From: Bradyrhizobium sp. CCGUVB4N
GTDB taxonomy: Bacteria > Pseudomonadota > Alphaproteobacteria > Rhizobiales > Xanthobacteraceae
Length of the DNA: 64,000 bases
Direction of reading: 5' to 3'
NCBI RefSeq assembly: GCF_024199945.1
Contig: NZ_JANADP010000001.1
Span: 7,502,001-7,566,000, forward strand
The notes below the pieces were generated by a model. The model did no database searches, was not told the DNA's origin, and saw nothing but the letters and a program-made list of their open reading frames with translations. The first letter of the stretch is position 1. Each line of letters starts with the position of its first letter. The translations under genes and the position numbers were made by a program. Positions 25,669-34,886 of the stretch are shown one piece after another.

Positions 25669-26712
25669 ATGCCGAAATACAGGGTGGTGACGCCGAAGGG
25701 CGCGAGTTTCACGGTCGCGGGCAGCGATTACTCCTACGAGCGCGAAGCGCTCGATCCGATCGATGCCGAGATCGTCGAGGCACCGGCCAACGAGGCGGAG
25801 TTCATCGCCGCCGCCAGGAATGCCGATGCGATCTACGCCAAGGGCATCCCGATCACCAAATCGATCATCGACACTCTCGAGAACTGCAAGGTCATCACGC
25901 TCGGTTCCGTCGGCGTCGACAGCGTCGATGTGAAGGCCGCGACCGCGCGCGGCATTCCCGTCACCAACATCCCCGACACCTTCATCGAGGAGGTCGCCGA
26001 CCATGCCATGATGCTGCTCCTCGCCGGCTTCCGCCGCCTGGTCGAGCAGGACAAGATGGTGCGCAGCGGCCGCTGGGCCGAGGGCAGGCCTGCGCTCCTG
26101 AAGGTTCCGCGGCTGATGGGCCAGACGCTCGGCTTCATCTCGTTCGGCCGCGTCGCGCGTGCGGTTGCGAAGCGCGCCGCGCCGTTCGGCCTGCGCATGA
26201 TGGCCTATGATCCCTTCATCCAGGAAACGCTGATGTGGGACCACGGCGTCATCCCGGCGACGCTGAACGAGGTGCTGTCGCAATCCGACTTCGTCTCGAT
26301 GCATGCACCTGCCCGGCCCGAGGTGCATCACATGCTGACCGAGAAGCATTTTCGGCAGATGAAGAAGGGCTCGATCTTCATCAACACCGGGCGCGGCGCC
26401 ACCGTGGACGAGGAGAGCCTGATCAAGGCGCTGCAGGAGGGCTGGATCGCGCATGCCGCGCTCGACGTGCTGGAGAAGGAACCGCCGTCGCACAACAACC
26501 CGATCCTGGGCATGGAGAACGTGACCCTGACCGCCCATGTCGCCTCGGCCTCGGCACGGTTCGACGAGGCGCGCAAGCGCCGCGTGGGCTACGAATTGTC
26601 ACTGGTGCTTCAGGGCATGTGGCCGGTAAGCTGTGTCAATCCGTCGGTGCTGCAAGACACCGCGCTCCGCCGCTGGCAGCCCGTCGGCATGGATCGCGGC
26701 CCGAACAGCTAA
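25669..26712 (+). CDS. D-isomer-specific 2-hydroxyacid dehydrogenase (C-terminal-binding-protein type)
   Basis: The 347-residue NAD(P)-dependent dehydrogenase has the catalytic triad Arg242 (NTGRGATVDE), Glu271 (ALDVLEKEP) and His290 (LTAHVAS). The nucleotide-binding loop is degenerate: the usual G-x-G-x2-G is S158-F-G160-R-V-A163, so cofactor use may be altered. The ATG at 25669 follows GGGAGCAGGAA. It lies 91 bp upstream of an ABC sugar-type importer on the same strand, so it may act on the imported compound or its oxidised product. Confidence 0.85.
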   Translation: MPKYRVVTPKGASFTVAGSDYSYEREALDPIDAEIVEAPANEAEFIAAARNADAIYAKGIPITKSIIDTLENCKVITLGSVGVDSVDVKAATARGIPVTNIPDTFIEEVADHAMMLLLAGFRRLVEQDKMVRSGRWAEGRPALLKVPRLMGQTLGFISFGRVARAVAKRAAPFGLRMMAYDPFIQETLMWDHGVIPATLNEVLSQSDFVSMHAPARPEVHHMLTEKHFRQMKKGSIFINTGRGATVDEESLIKALQEGWIAHAALDVLEKEPPSHNNPILGMENVTLTAHVASASARFDEARKRRVGYELSLVLQGMWPVSCVNPSVLQDTALRRWQPVGMDRGPNS

Positions 26713-26803
26713 GGCGGCCGGCCGCAAATCGCGCGCCGAAAGAACGAAACGGCCCTTCACCGGCGATCAACGCCGGGAAGGGAGACATCATAGGGAGGAA
26801 CTG

Positions 26804-28144
26804 ATGAGGAACGACATCACACGTCGTGATGCCTTGGCGCTGGGCCTGTCTGCTGCGACGTTCGCCGCCACTGGTGCTGCAGCGCAAACATCGAACATCA
26901 AGGCCGCCGACGTCCCCGCGCCGAAACTGCCGATCGAGAAGGGCGCAACGCTCCGCATGCTGCGGCCGGTGCGCTTCGTCCAGGCCGACGAGGACGTGTT
27001 CCGCGCCAATGCGGCCAAGTTCACCAAAGAGACCGGCGTCGAGGTCAAGGTCGATTTCGTCGGCTGGGAAGACATCAACCAGCAGACCGCGGTCACCGCC
27101 AATTCCGGCGCCGGCCCCGACATCATCATCGGCTTCTCCGACGCACCGCATATCTATATCGACAAGCTGATCGAGTTGACCGACGTCGCAGACTATCTCG
27201 GCAAGAAGTATGGCGGCTGGCAGAATCTGGCGAAGGCCTATGGCAAAAAGGCCAAGAGCGATTCCTGGATCGGGCTTCCCTTCGGGGCCTCCGGCGGACC
27301 GCTGATCTATCGCAAGTCCGTTCTCAAATCTGTCGGGTTTGACAAGGCACCTGACGACCTTCCTGGTTTCCTGGACCTCTGCAAGAAGCTGCAGAAGGCC
27401 GGCAAACCCGCCGGCTTTGCACTGGGCAATGCCGTCGGCGATGGCAACGGTTTTGCGGACTGGATGATGTGGGCGCACAACGCCGCGTTGCTGGACGAAG
27501 AAGGCAACGTCACCATCAACAGCAAGGAGACGATTGCGGCGCTGAACTACGTGAAGGAGCTCTATCCGACCTTCATCGCGGGCACGCCGTCGTGGAACGA
27601 CGTCAGCAACAACCGCGCCTATTCCTCGCAGGAAATCGCGCTGACGGCGAACGGCGTCTCGCTGTACTTCTCGCTGAAGAACGATCCGGCGACCGCGGCA
27701 ATCGCCGAGGATTCCGAACATCAGGCGTTGCCGAAGGGTCTTGCACCGGTGTCGCCGATGTCCGGACTGACGCTGAACGCCATGGTGTTCAAGCACAGCC
27801 AGTACCCCAATGCTGCAAAGGCCTTCCTGCAATACATGCTGGAGAAAGACCAGTACGAGCCGTGGCTCAACGCCAACAGCGGCTACTGGTCGCAACCGCT
27901 TGCGGCCTATGCCGACGCGGCGGTGTGGAAGGGCGATCCCAAGGTCGCGATCTTCAAGGACACTATGAACAGCAAATACTACGCCGGCTATAAAGGTCCG
28001 ATTTCGACCGCCACCGGCGCTGTTCGCGCGGACTATGTCACGGTGCAGATGTTCGCCTCGGTCGCAACCGGCGCTGCGACACCTGAAGCAGCGGCCGCGG
28101 AGGCGGAGCAGCGTTGCAAGCGATACTTCCGGCGGCAGAAGTAA
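26804..28144 (+). CDS. Carbohydrate-type ABC transporter substrate-binding protein (Tat-exported)
   Basis: The 446-residue family 1 extracellular solute-binding protein has a twin-arginine-like signal (ITRRDALALGLSAATFAATG, cleavage near AAAQ). The mature protein has typical MalE-like segments: GWEDINQQTAVTANSGAGPD, WIGLPFGASGGPLIYRKSVL and GLTLNAMVFKHSQYPNAAKA. It captures a sugar or polyol in the periplasm. ATG at 26804 follows AGGGAGGAACTG. It is the first gene of an importer with two permeases; a stem-loop separates it from them. Confidence 0.92.
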   Translation: MRNDITRRDALALGLSAATFAATGAAAQTSNIKAADVPAPKLPIEKGATLRMLRPVRFVQADEDVFRANAAKFTKETGVEVKVDFVGWEDINQQTAVTANSGAGPDIIIGFSDAPHIYIDKLIELTDVADYLGKKYGGWQNLAKAYGKKAKSDSWIGLPFGASGGPLIYRKSVLKSVGFDKAPDDLPGFLDLCKKLQKAGKPAGFALGNAVGDGNGFADWMMWAHNAALLDEEGNVTINSKETIAALNYVKELYPTFIAGTPSWNDVSNNRAYSSQEIALTANGVSLYFSLKNDPATAAIAEDSEHQALPKGLAPVSPMSGLTLNAMVFKHSQYPNAAKAFLQYMLEKDQYEPWLNANSGYWSQPLAAYADAAVWKGDPKVAIFKDTMNSKYYAGYKGPISTATGAVRADYVTVQMFASVATGAATPEAAAAEAEQRCKRYFRRQK

Positions 28145-28155
28145 CGACGACAAAG

Positions 28156-28195
28156 CACCCGTCATTGCGAGCGAAGCTCCTCGCAATGACGGGTG
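28156..28195. repeat. Stem-loop repeat between binding-protein and permease genes
   Basis: A perfect 16-bp stem, CACCCGTCATTGCGAG with CTCGCAATGACGGGTG, encloses an 8-base loop (CGAAGCTC). CGTCATTGCGAG is a common Bradyrhizobium intergenic repeat core. It starts 11 bases after the binding-protein stop and has no T-tract. It could stabilise the upstream mRNA or partly end transcription, lowering permease expression. Confidence 0.85.
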
Positions 28196-28226
28196 TGGTG
28201 ACCCTTAAGGACAGGACAACGCCCTG

Positions 28227-29183
28227 ATGTCCGTGACCACCCTCTCCCCTCCCGTGCTGGCCCACCGGCAGCCGAACTGGCTGGTGCGGCTGTTCGACTA
28301 CAAGCCGTTCCTGATTGCCATGTGCCTTGCGCCAGCGATCGGGCTGCTCGCGGTGTTCCTGACCTATCCGCTCGGCCTCGGCATCTGGCTCGCGTTCACG
28401 GATGCCACGATCGGTCGAAAGGGCGAGTTCATCGGCCTGGAGAACTTCCAATACCTGCTCACCGACCCCCTGTGGTGGAACGCGGTGTTCTACAGCGTGA
28501 TCTACACGGGCATCGCGACCTTCGGGAAGTTCGCGCTCGGCTTCTGGCTCGCGCTGCTGCTCAACAACCATTTTCCGTTCAAGAGCCTGCTGCGCGCGAT
28601 CGTGTTGTTGCCCTGGATTGTGCCGACAGTCCTCTCCGCGCTGGCATTCTGGTGGATCTACGATCCGCAATTCTCGATCATCTCTTATCTTCTGGTCGAC
28701 GTGCTGCATTGGCGCACGACCAATATCGACTTCCTCGGCTCGCCCTGGCCGGCGCGGTTCTCGCTGATCGCGGCCAACATCTGGCGCGGCATTCCTTTCG
28801 TCGCGATCTCGCTGCTGGCGGGCCTGCAGACCATTTCGCCCTCGCTCTACGAAGCCGCCATGCTCGACGGCGCCAGCGCCTGGCAGCGTTTTCGCTACAT
28901 CACCTTCCCGATGATGATGCCGATCCTCGCCATCGTCATGACCTTCTCGATCATTTTCACCTTCACCGACTTCCAGCTGGTCTACGCCATCACCCGCGGC
29001 GGCCCGGTCAACTCGACCCACCTGCTCGCCACGCTCGCCTTCCAGCGCGGCATCGCCGGCGGCGAGCTGGGCGAAGGTGCCGCGATCGCGGTGTCGATGA
29101 TCCCGTTCCTGGTGTTCGCGACGCTGTTTTCCTATTTCGGCCTGGCGCGCCGCAAATGGCAGCAGGGAGAGGCCAATGACTGA
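28227..29183 (+). CDS. ABC transporter permease (MalF-type)
   Basis: The 318-residue inner-membrane permease has six or more hydrophobic spans and the EAA loop that docks the ATPase (YEAAMLDGASAWQRFRYITF). The segment LLPWIVPTVLSALAFWWIYD is typical of carbohydrate permeases of the MalF group. It overlaps the next permease by 8 bp, so the two are coupled. No ATP-binding gene accompanies them in the window. ATG at 28227 follows an AAGGACAGGACAAC region. Confidence 0.93.
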   Translation: MSVTTLSPPVLAHRQPNWLVRLFDYKPFLIAMCLAPAIGLLAVFLTYPLGLGIWLAFTDATIGRKGEFIGLENFQYLLTDPLWWNAVFYSVIYTGIATFGKFALGFWLALLLNNHFPFKSLLRAIVLLPWIVPTVLSALAFWWIYDPQFSIISYLLVDVLHWRTTNIDFLGSPWPARFSLIAANIWRGIPFVAISLLAGLQTISPSLYEAAMLDGASAWQRFRYITFPMMMPILAIVMTFSIIFTFTDFQLVYAITRGGPVNSTHLLATLAFQRGIAGGELGEGAAIAVSMIPFLVFATLFSYFGLARRKWQQGEAND

Positions 29184-30078
29184 TACCGTCGCACAAGCCT
29201 CGACCGTCGCCGACGCAAAAGCGGCGCCCGACACCATGGCCTGGGATTCCGGGCTGCGGCGGCTGATGATGATCTATCTGCCGCTCGGCTGCTTCGTGCT
29301 GATCCTGCTGTTTCCATTCTACTGGATGGCAATCACGTCGTTCAAGCCGAACGCCGAGCTATTGAATTACAAGGAGCATAATCCGTTCTGGATCACCTCG
29401 CCGACGCTGGCGCACATCAAGCATCTCTTGTTCGAAACCGCTTATCCGCGCTGGCTGTGGACGACGATGCTGGTCGCGGTCGGCTCGACCACGCTGTCGC
29501 TGATCGCGAGCACGCTGGCGGCCTACGCAATCGAGCGGCTGCGCTTCCGCGGCAGTCCGTATGTCGGCCTCGGCATCTATCTCGCCTATCTCGTGCCGCC
29601 GTCGATCCTGTTCATCCCGCTCGCGACCGTGGTGGTGCAGTTCGGCCTGTTCGACTCGCCGCTGGCCCTGATCCTGGTCTATCCGACCTTCCTGGTACCG
29701 TTCTGCACCTGGCTGCTGATCGGCTATTTCAAGTCGATCCCCTACGAGCTCGAGGAATGCGCGCTGGTCGACGGCGCGACGCGGCTGCAGATCCTGCGGC
29801 GGATCACGCTGCCGCTCGCGGTGCCCGGACTGATCTCGGCAGGCATCTTCTCGTTTACGCTGTCCTGGAACGAGTTCATCTACGCGCTCGCCTTCATCCA
29901 GAGCGGCGCCAACAAGACCGTGCCGGTCGCGATCCTGACCGAGCTCGTCACCGGCGACGTCTATCAGTGGGGCGCGCTGATGGCGGGCTCGCTGCTCGGT
30001 TCGCTGCCGGTTGCGATCTTCTACTCGCTGTTCGTGGACTATTACGTGTCTTCGCTGACCGGCGCGGTGAAGGAGTAA
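29176..30078 (+). CDS. ABC transporter permease (MalG-type)
   Basis: The 300-residue MalG-type inner-membrane permease has about six membrane spans and the EAA loop (YELEECALVDGATRLQILRR). It pairs with the upstream MalF-type permease, whose last 8 bases it overlaps. The first ~25 residues are a polar extension. The following genes (an MBL hydrolase, then a phytase-like protein) are not ATPases, so the importer must borrow a nucleotide-binding subunit encoded elsewhere. Confidence 0.93.
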   Translation: MTDTVAQASTVADAKAAPDTMAWDSGLRRLMMIYLPLGCFVLILLFPFYWMAITSFKPNAELLNYKEHNPFWITSPTLAHIKHLLFETAYPRWLWTTMLVAVGSTTLSLIASTLAAYAIERLRFRGSPYVGLGIYLAYLVPPSILFIPLATVVVQFGLFDSPLALILVYPTFLVPFCTWLLIGYFKSIPYELEECALVDGATRLQILRRITLPLAVPGLISAGIFSFTLSWNEFIYALAFIQSGANKTVPVAILTELVTGDVYQWGALMAGSLLGSLPVAIFYSLFVDYYVSSLTGAVKE

Positions 30079-30206
30079 CGGGCCACCGCGCGCGCAAGTG
30101 ATCGTGCGGTCCTGATAGACTGCTGTCTGCCCTGGTCGCACCTTGCGGCGGCAACGGCGGAGCGACCGTGGCCGCAATTGTCCTCGCTCCAGAAAGCGAG
30201 CATCAC

Positions 30207-31178
30207 ATGGGATCGCCAAAGCTCCAGTCAATGTCCCGACGCGGCTTTTGCCTGTGCTGCGTCGGCGGCGCCACGTTCGCCGCAACGGGGGGATGGCTCA
30301 GCCCGCGGCAGGCCTACGCAGAAGCGCGCGGCCTCGTCAGCCTGATCAAGGACAGCGCGGCGACATCACCGATCAAGACCTACAAGCTGCGCAACAATAT
30401 CAGCGCGCTCGAAGGATCCGGCGGCAACATCGCCGTCCTCACCGGACCGGACGGCAAGCTTCTGGTCGATGCCGGCATCGGCGTCTCGCGCCCACAGCTC
30501 AGCAAGGCGCTTGCCGAGCTCGGCGGCGAGCCGATCGCGCATCTGATCAACACACACTGGCACTTCGATCATGCCGACGGCAATGAATGGCTGAGCGCAG
30601 CCGGCGCGAAGATCATCGCCCACGAAAACACCCGCAAGCATCTTTCCGTCGTTCAACGGGTCGAAGACTGGGACTACAATTTCCTTGCGTTGCCCGCCAG
30701 CGCGGTCCCGGCCGAGGTCTTCACCAAGGAGCAGAACCTCAAGCTCAACGGAGCGTCGGTCGCGCTGAGATATTACGGGCCCGCTCACACCGACGGCGAC
30801 ATCTCGGTCATGTTCGCCGAGGCCAATATCCTGCATGCCGGCGACACCTTCTGGAACGGCATCTATCCCTTCATCGACCATTCGACCGGCGGCAGCATTG
30901 ACGGCATGATTGCGGCCTCCGATGCCAATCTGGCAGCAGCCAACAACGACACCATCATCATCCCCGGTCACGGCAAGCCCGTCAGCAACAAAGCCGAGCT
31001 TCAGGGCTTCCGCGACATGCTGGTCGCTATCAGGGACAATGTCGGCAATCTCAAGAAGCAGGGAAAGACACGCGACGAGACGGTTGCGGCCAAGCCAACC
31101 GCCGCGTTCGATGCGAAGTGGGGACAGTTCCTCGTCGACCCCGGCTTCTTCACCAGACTGGTCTACGAAACCGCGTGA
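30207..31178 (+). CDS. Tat-exported MBL-fold metallo-hydrolase
   Basis: The ~323-residue product has a twin-arginine signal (SRRGFCLCCVGGATFAATGG) and metallo-beta-lactamase-fold motifs: THWHFDHADGN (H-x-H-x-D-H), a later AHTDGD, LHAGDTFWNG and PGHGKP. It should bind two metals and hydrolyse an unknown substrate in the periplasm. I chose ATG at 30207; ATG at 30231 begins directly at MSRRGF and is also possible. It is 128 bp downstream of the ABC permeases on the same strand, with an uncertain functional link. Confidence 0.87.
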   Translation: MGSPKLQSMSRRGFCLCCVGGATFAATGGWLSPRQAYAEARGLVSLIKDSAATSPIKTYKLRNNISALEGSGGNIAVLTGPDGKLLVDAGIGVSRPQLSKALAELGGEPIAHLINTHWHFDHADGNEWLSAAGAKIIAHENTRKHLSVVQRVEDWDYNFLALPASAVPAEVFTKEQNLKLNGASVALRYYGPAHTDGDISVMFAEANILHAGDTFWNGIYPFIDHSTGGSIDGMIAASDANLAAANNDTIIIPGHGKPVSNKAELQGFRDMLVAIRDNVGNLKKQGKTRDETVAAKPTAAFDAKWGQFLVDPGFFTRLVYETA

Positions 31179-31287
31179 GACGCCGCGTGCGGTAAGGGAA
31201 TAAACCGCGCCTGCGGCGTTTGGCCCGGCTTCACAAAACTGCAATATGCGATCCGCATAAGGCGTCGTCCGCTAACAGGAGACGCAC

Positions 31288-32643
31288 ATGCGCGCGACTT
31301 TTCTCTGCACCGTCGCAACGATCGTTCTTACCGCGAGCACCGCGCTCGCACAGAGCGAGGGTGAATTCCCGGCCAAGCTCGCCGGCCACGTGGTGATGCC
31401 GGCTGCGACCTTCATCGATGCCCCGGCCGATGCGCCGGCCGATCTCAAGACCTCGGGAAAATACACCACCGGCAAGCGCGTCGACGCGCTCGGCACCGTG
31501 ATGGGCAAATCCTTCGAACGTTCGACCGGCGTCTCGCTGCCGTTCAAGGGGCAGCCGCTGCAGGGCCATTCCGGCATCAAGAAGATGCCCGACGGCAGCT
31601 TCTGGGTCATCACCGACAACGGCATGGGCGCGCGCGCCAATTCGATGGACTCGATGCTGTACCTGAACCACTACAAGATGGATTGGGCGGGCGGCAAGAT
31701 CGAGCGCGAAGGGACCGTCTTCCTGCACGACCCCGACAAGAAGGTGCCGTTCCGCATCGTCCACGAGGACACCGAGAAGCGCTATCTCACCGGCGCCGAT
31801 TTCGACACCGAGGGCTTCCAGATCATCGGCGACACCTTCTGGATCGGCGACGAGTTCGGCCCCTACGTCCTGAAGGCCGACAAGACCGGCAAGATCCTCG
31901 CCGTGTTCGAGACCATCGCCGACGGCAAGCCGGTGCGCTCGCCCGATCATTGGGCGGTGGCAACACCGGGCGCCCCGGGCGCGACCTACACCAACGTCAA
32001 TCTCCGCCGCTCCAAGGGCTTTGAAGGCTTTGCCTCGTCGAAGGACGGCAAATTCCTCTACGGTCTGCTCGAGGGCCCGCTGTGGGATGCCGACAAGAAG
32101 GATTGGGAGCGGGTCGACGGCAAGGAAGCTTCCCGCATCCTCGAATTCGACGTCGCCGCCGAAAAATTCACCGGCCGCTACTGGCAGTATGTGTTCGAGC
32201 AGAACGGCAACGCCATCGGCGACTTCAACATGATTGATCCCTCCGCCGGCCTCGTCATCGAGCGCGACAACGGCGAAGGCACGCCCGACAAGGCCTGCCC
32301 GGCGGGCACGCGCGGCGAGAACTGCTTCCCTGATGTCGCCAAGTTCAAGCGCGTCTACAAGATCGAACTCAACGACGCCAATGTCGGCAAGCCCGTGCGC
32401 AAGATCGGCTATATCGACCTCATGAAGATCCAGGATCCCGACAAGAAGGCGCGCAAGCCGCTCAATGACGGCGTCTACACCTTCCCGTTCTTCACCATCG
32501 AGAACGTCGATCGCGTCGACGACACCCACATCATCGTCGGCAACGACAACAACCTGCCGTTCTCGTCGAGCCGCGATCCCAACAAGGCCGACGACGACGA
32601 GTTCATGCTGCTCGACGTCGCCGATTTCCTGAAGGCGAAGTAA
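31288..32643 (+). CDS. Exported phytase-like esterase (esterase-like activity of phytase family)
   Basis: The 451-residue product has a signal peptide (1-21, ending ALAQ) and a beta-propeller-type phytase-like domain: LQGHSGIKKMPDGSFWVITD, GADFDTEGFQIIGDTFWIGD, GFEGFASSKDGKFLYGLLEG and a terminal DDDEFMLLDVADFLK. Members of this family show esterase or phosphatase activity in the periplasm, with variable substrates. ATG at 31288 follows AACAGGAGACGCAC, a good ribosome binding site. A family 1 repeat follows the gene. Confidence 0.87.
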   Translation: MRATFLCTVATIVLTASTALAQSEGEFPAKLAGHVVMPAATFIDAPADAPADLKTSGKYTTGKRVDALGTVMGKSFERSTGVSLPFKGQPLQGHSGIKKMPDGSFWVITDNGMGARANSMDSMLYLNHYKMDWAGGKIEREGTVFLHDPDKKVPFRIVHEDTEKRYLTGADFDTEGFQIIGDTFWIGDEFGPYVLKADKTGKILAVFETIADGKPVRSPDHWAVATPGAPGATYTNVNLRRSKGFEGFASSKDGKFLYGLLEGPLWDADKKDWERVDGKEASRILEFDVAAEKFTGRYWQYVFEQNGNAIGDFNMIDPSAGLVIERDNGEGTPDKACPAGTRGENCFPDVAKFKRVYKIELNDANVGKPVRKIGYIDLMKIQDPDKKARKPLNDGVYTFPFFTIENVDRVDDTHIIVGNDNNLPFSSSRDPNKADDDEFMLLDVADFLKAK

Positions 32644-32659
32644 GCAGAGCTCTCTCCTC

Positions 32660-32799
32660 TCCCTCTCCCCGTTCTTACGGGGAGAGGGTTGGGGTGAGGG
32701 GCCTCTCTCCACACGTAAGATTGTCGTGAGACCTGTACCCCCTCACCCGGATTGCATCTTCGATGCAATCCGACCTCTCCCCGCAAGCGGGGCGAGGTG
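32660..32799. repeat. Composite intergenic palindromic repeat (family 1)
   Basis: The order is CCCTCTCCCCG/CGGGGAGAGGG, then GGGGTGAGGGG pairing with CCCCCTCACCC, an ATTGCATCTTCGATGCAAT palindrome, and CCTCTCCCCGC/GCGGGGCGAGG. It nearly repeats the element at 14243-14406 and lies between the convergent phytase-like and tonB genes. Confidence 0.88.
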
Positions 32800-32807
32800 A
32801 AAAAAGC

Positions 32808-33641
32808 CTACCTGATCGCAAACGAGATCGGCACGGTAAAGCCCATCGAGGCCTGCGCGATCTCCGGCGGGAACGGCGGGAATGGCTGGGCGCGGCGGAC
32901 CATCGCCATGGTCTCGGCGTCGAGCGCGGCATAGCCGGACGAGCCGGCAAGACGGCTGCCGAGAACCTGGCCGCTGCGGCTCAGCGTAAAGCTCAACCGC
33001 GCCACGCCATGCTCGCCGGCCGCCTTCGACGCCGGCGGAAATTGCTTGAAGCGCTGCAGATGCGCCGCCACCATCTGGTTATAGGAGGCGATCGCCACCG
33101 CCGATGCGCCGGTGCTGACGGCCGATGCGGCCGGCGCCTGCCGCTCCGCGCGCGGCGAAGCGGTGGTGCGCGGCGCGGGTGTCGTGTGGCTCGGCTTCTT
33201 CGCTTCGGGACGCACCACCTTCGGCTTGACCGGCTCGGGCCTGGTCTCGGCGAGGACCCTCGTGGGCTCGGCGTCCACCGGCTTCAACCTCTGTTCGGGC
33301 GGCGCCACCACGTCCGGCTTGTCCTGCGGCGGCGTCGGCGCGATGGTCTCCTCGACGGCCTGGTGCCGCACGGGCTCCGGTGGCGAGGCGTCGGCCTCCT
33401 GCATGACTGGTCCCGGCGCGACCTCGTCTTGCGTCGATTGCGGCGCCGACGTCATCGGCGCCATGTCGACCATGATCGCCGGCAGGGTGACGCCCTGCTC
33501 CGGCTGCGACCTGAGCCAGTGCATCGTGAGCAGTGCGGCAGCGATATGCAATGTGACGATGACAGCGGCCGATACGCTCCAGCGCGTCGTCTCACGCTCG
33601 CCAAGCGGCTGATGCAGCGCAAAGGCGTTGGCCGCGGTCAT
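32808..33641 (-). CDS. tonB: TonB-family energy transducer for haem uptake
   Basis: The 277-residue product has one N-terminal membrane anchor (~22-44), a long Pro/Glu/Lys-rich periplasmic linker (~60-175) and a C-terminal TonB domain (VARLSFTLSRSGQVLGSRLA, AQPFPPFP). With ExbB and ExbD it transmits proton-motive force to the outer-membrane receptor HmuR. ATG at 33641 overlaps the exbD stop by one base, indicating coupling. Its position in the hmu cluster argues for a dedicated haem-system TonB. Confidence 0.93.
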   Translation of the reverse strand: MTAANAFALHQPLGERETTRWSVSAAVIVTLHIAAALLTMHWLRSQPEQGVTLPAIMVDMAPMTSAPQSTQDEVAPGPVMQEADASPPEPVRHQAVEETIAPTPPQDKPDVVAPPEQRLKPVDAEPTRVLAETRPEPVKPKVVRPEAKKPSHTTPAPRTTASPRAERQAPAASAVSTGASAVAIASYNQMVAAHLQRFKQFPPASKAAGEHGVARLSFTLSRSGQVLGSRLAGSSGYAALDAETMAMVRRAQPFPPFPPEIAQASMGFTVPISFAIR

Positions 33642-34087
33642 CAACTGCGTCCGTCGAGGCCGACGAGAGCGACCTTGAGATAGCCTGCGTTGCGCAAGGT
33701 GTTCATCACCTCCATCAGGTCGCCATAGGAAACGGCCTTATCGGCGCGCAGATAGATGCGCTCGTCCTTGCGTCCCTTGGTGGCGACGTCGAGCGAGGTG
33801 CCAAGCGCGTCGCGCGCCACGACGTCTTCGCCGACGACGATCGCGAGATCCGGCTTCACCGTGACGAAGACCGGCTTGTCCGGCCGTGGTGCCGGCTCGG
33901 CGGCCGTCGCCGGCAGCTCGACACCGATGTCGACGGTGGCGAGTGGGGCTGCCACCATGAAGATGATCAGCAGCACCAGCATCACGTCGATGAACGGCGT
34001 GACGTTGATCTCATTGACGACGTCGAGATCGCCAGGGTCGCCGCGCCTGAGCGGCGATCCCGTGCGTGCGCCGAGCTTCGCTGCCAT
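33641..34087 (-). CDS. exbD: Biopolymer transport protein ExbD
   Basis: The 148-residue ExbD has a short cytoplasmic N-terminus, one membrane segment with the conserved proton-pathway aspartate (Asp34 in TPFIDVMLVLLIIFMV), and a periplasmic domain (RIYLRADKAVSYGDLMEVMN). It forms the inner-membrane motor with ExbB for TonB-dependent haem import. The gene starts 3 bases after exbB stops and overlaps tonB, so exbB-exbD-tonB form one transcript. Confidence 0.95.
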   Translation of the reverse strand: MAAKLGARTGSPLRRGDPGDLDVVNEINVTPFIDVMLVLLIIFMVAAPLATVDIGVELPATAAEPAPRPDKPVFVTVKPDLAIVVGEDVVARDALGTSLDVATKGRKDERIYLRADKAVSYGDLMEVMNTLRNAGYLKVALVGLDGRS

Positions 34088-34090
34088 GAC

Positions 34091-34867
34091 CTACTCCGCC
34101 GCCCGCGCCAGGCGGAAGTCCCTGTGATCGCGCTGCCGGCTCACCTGCAGCATCAGCTGCGCGGATGCGTCACCGAGCAAGGCACGATAATTGGCGATGC
34201 CGCGGACCAGGTGATTGTAGATCACGACCGCCGGAATTGCGGCGACGAGACCGAGCGCGGTGGCGAGCAGCGCCTCCGCGATGCCGGGCGCGACCACGGC
34301 GAGGCTCGTGGTGTGGCTCTCCGAGATGCCGATGAAGGCATTCATGATGCCCCAGACGGTGCCGAACAGGCCGACGAACGGCGCCGTGGCGCCGATGGTC
34401 GCGAGCACGCCGGTGCCGCGCGCAATCTGCCGCGACATCGCCGCCTCGACCCGCTCGAGCCGCAACGCGACGCGCTCCTGCAGGCCGTCGTCGACGATGC
34501 CGCCTGACAGCTCCGCCTCTTTCGCACAGGACTGGATGAGCTGCGCCACCGCATCGTGCGCCTCGCCCGCACGTTCGGCCGCCTCGGCCAGCTTCATCTT
34601 GCCTTCGAGCGCACGCGTCCGCTGCACCGCGCGCGCGCTCTTGCGGCGCAGCTCGATGGTCTTGGCGAGCCACACCGTCCAGGTCACCAGCGAGGCGCAG
34701 GCCAGCCCGATCATCACCGCCTTCACGACGATGTCGGCGCCGATGAACATACCCCACGGCGACAGATTGCGCGGCAGCAGCGCCTCATCGATCGCGAAGA
34801 CCGGTGTCGGCGCGAGCGCCAGCGCGATGGTTGCGATCACATGCCGAAGCCGAAGATTGCCCTGCAT
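34091..34867 (-). CDS. exbB: Biopolymer transport protein ExbB
   Basis: The 258-residue ExbB (MotA/TolQ/ExbB family) has a signal-like N-terminal segment, three membrane spans and the conserved block GTGVLATIGATAPFVGLFGT followed by VWGIMNAFIGIS. It forms the proton channel scaffold with ExbD in the inner membrane. ATG at 34867 follows CAGGAGATCAGG; a longer upstream frame overlaps hutX and is not conserved. It is 19 bp after hutX. Confidence 0.95.
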   Translation of the reverse strand: MQGNLRLRHVIATIALALAPTPVFAIDEALLPRNLSPWGMFIGADIVVKAVMIGLACASLVTWTVWLAKTIELRRKSARAVQRTRALEGKMKLAEAAERAGEAHDAVAQLIQSCAKEAELSGGIVDDGLQERVALRLERVEAAMSRQIARGTGVLATIGATAPFVGLFGTVWGIMNAFIGISESHTTSLAVVAPGIAEALLATALGLVAAIPAVVIYNHLVRGIANYRALLGDASAQLMLQVSRQRDHRDFRLARAAE

Positions 34868-34886
34868 CCTGATCTCCTGAATGACG

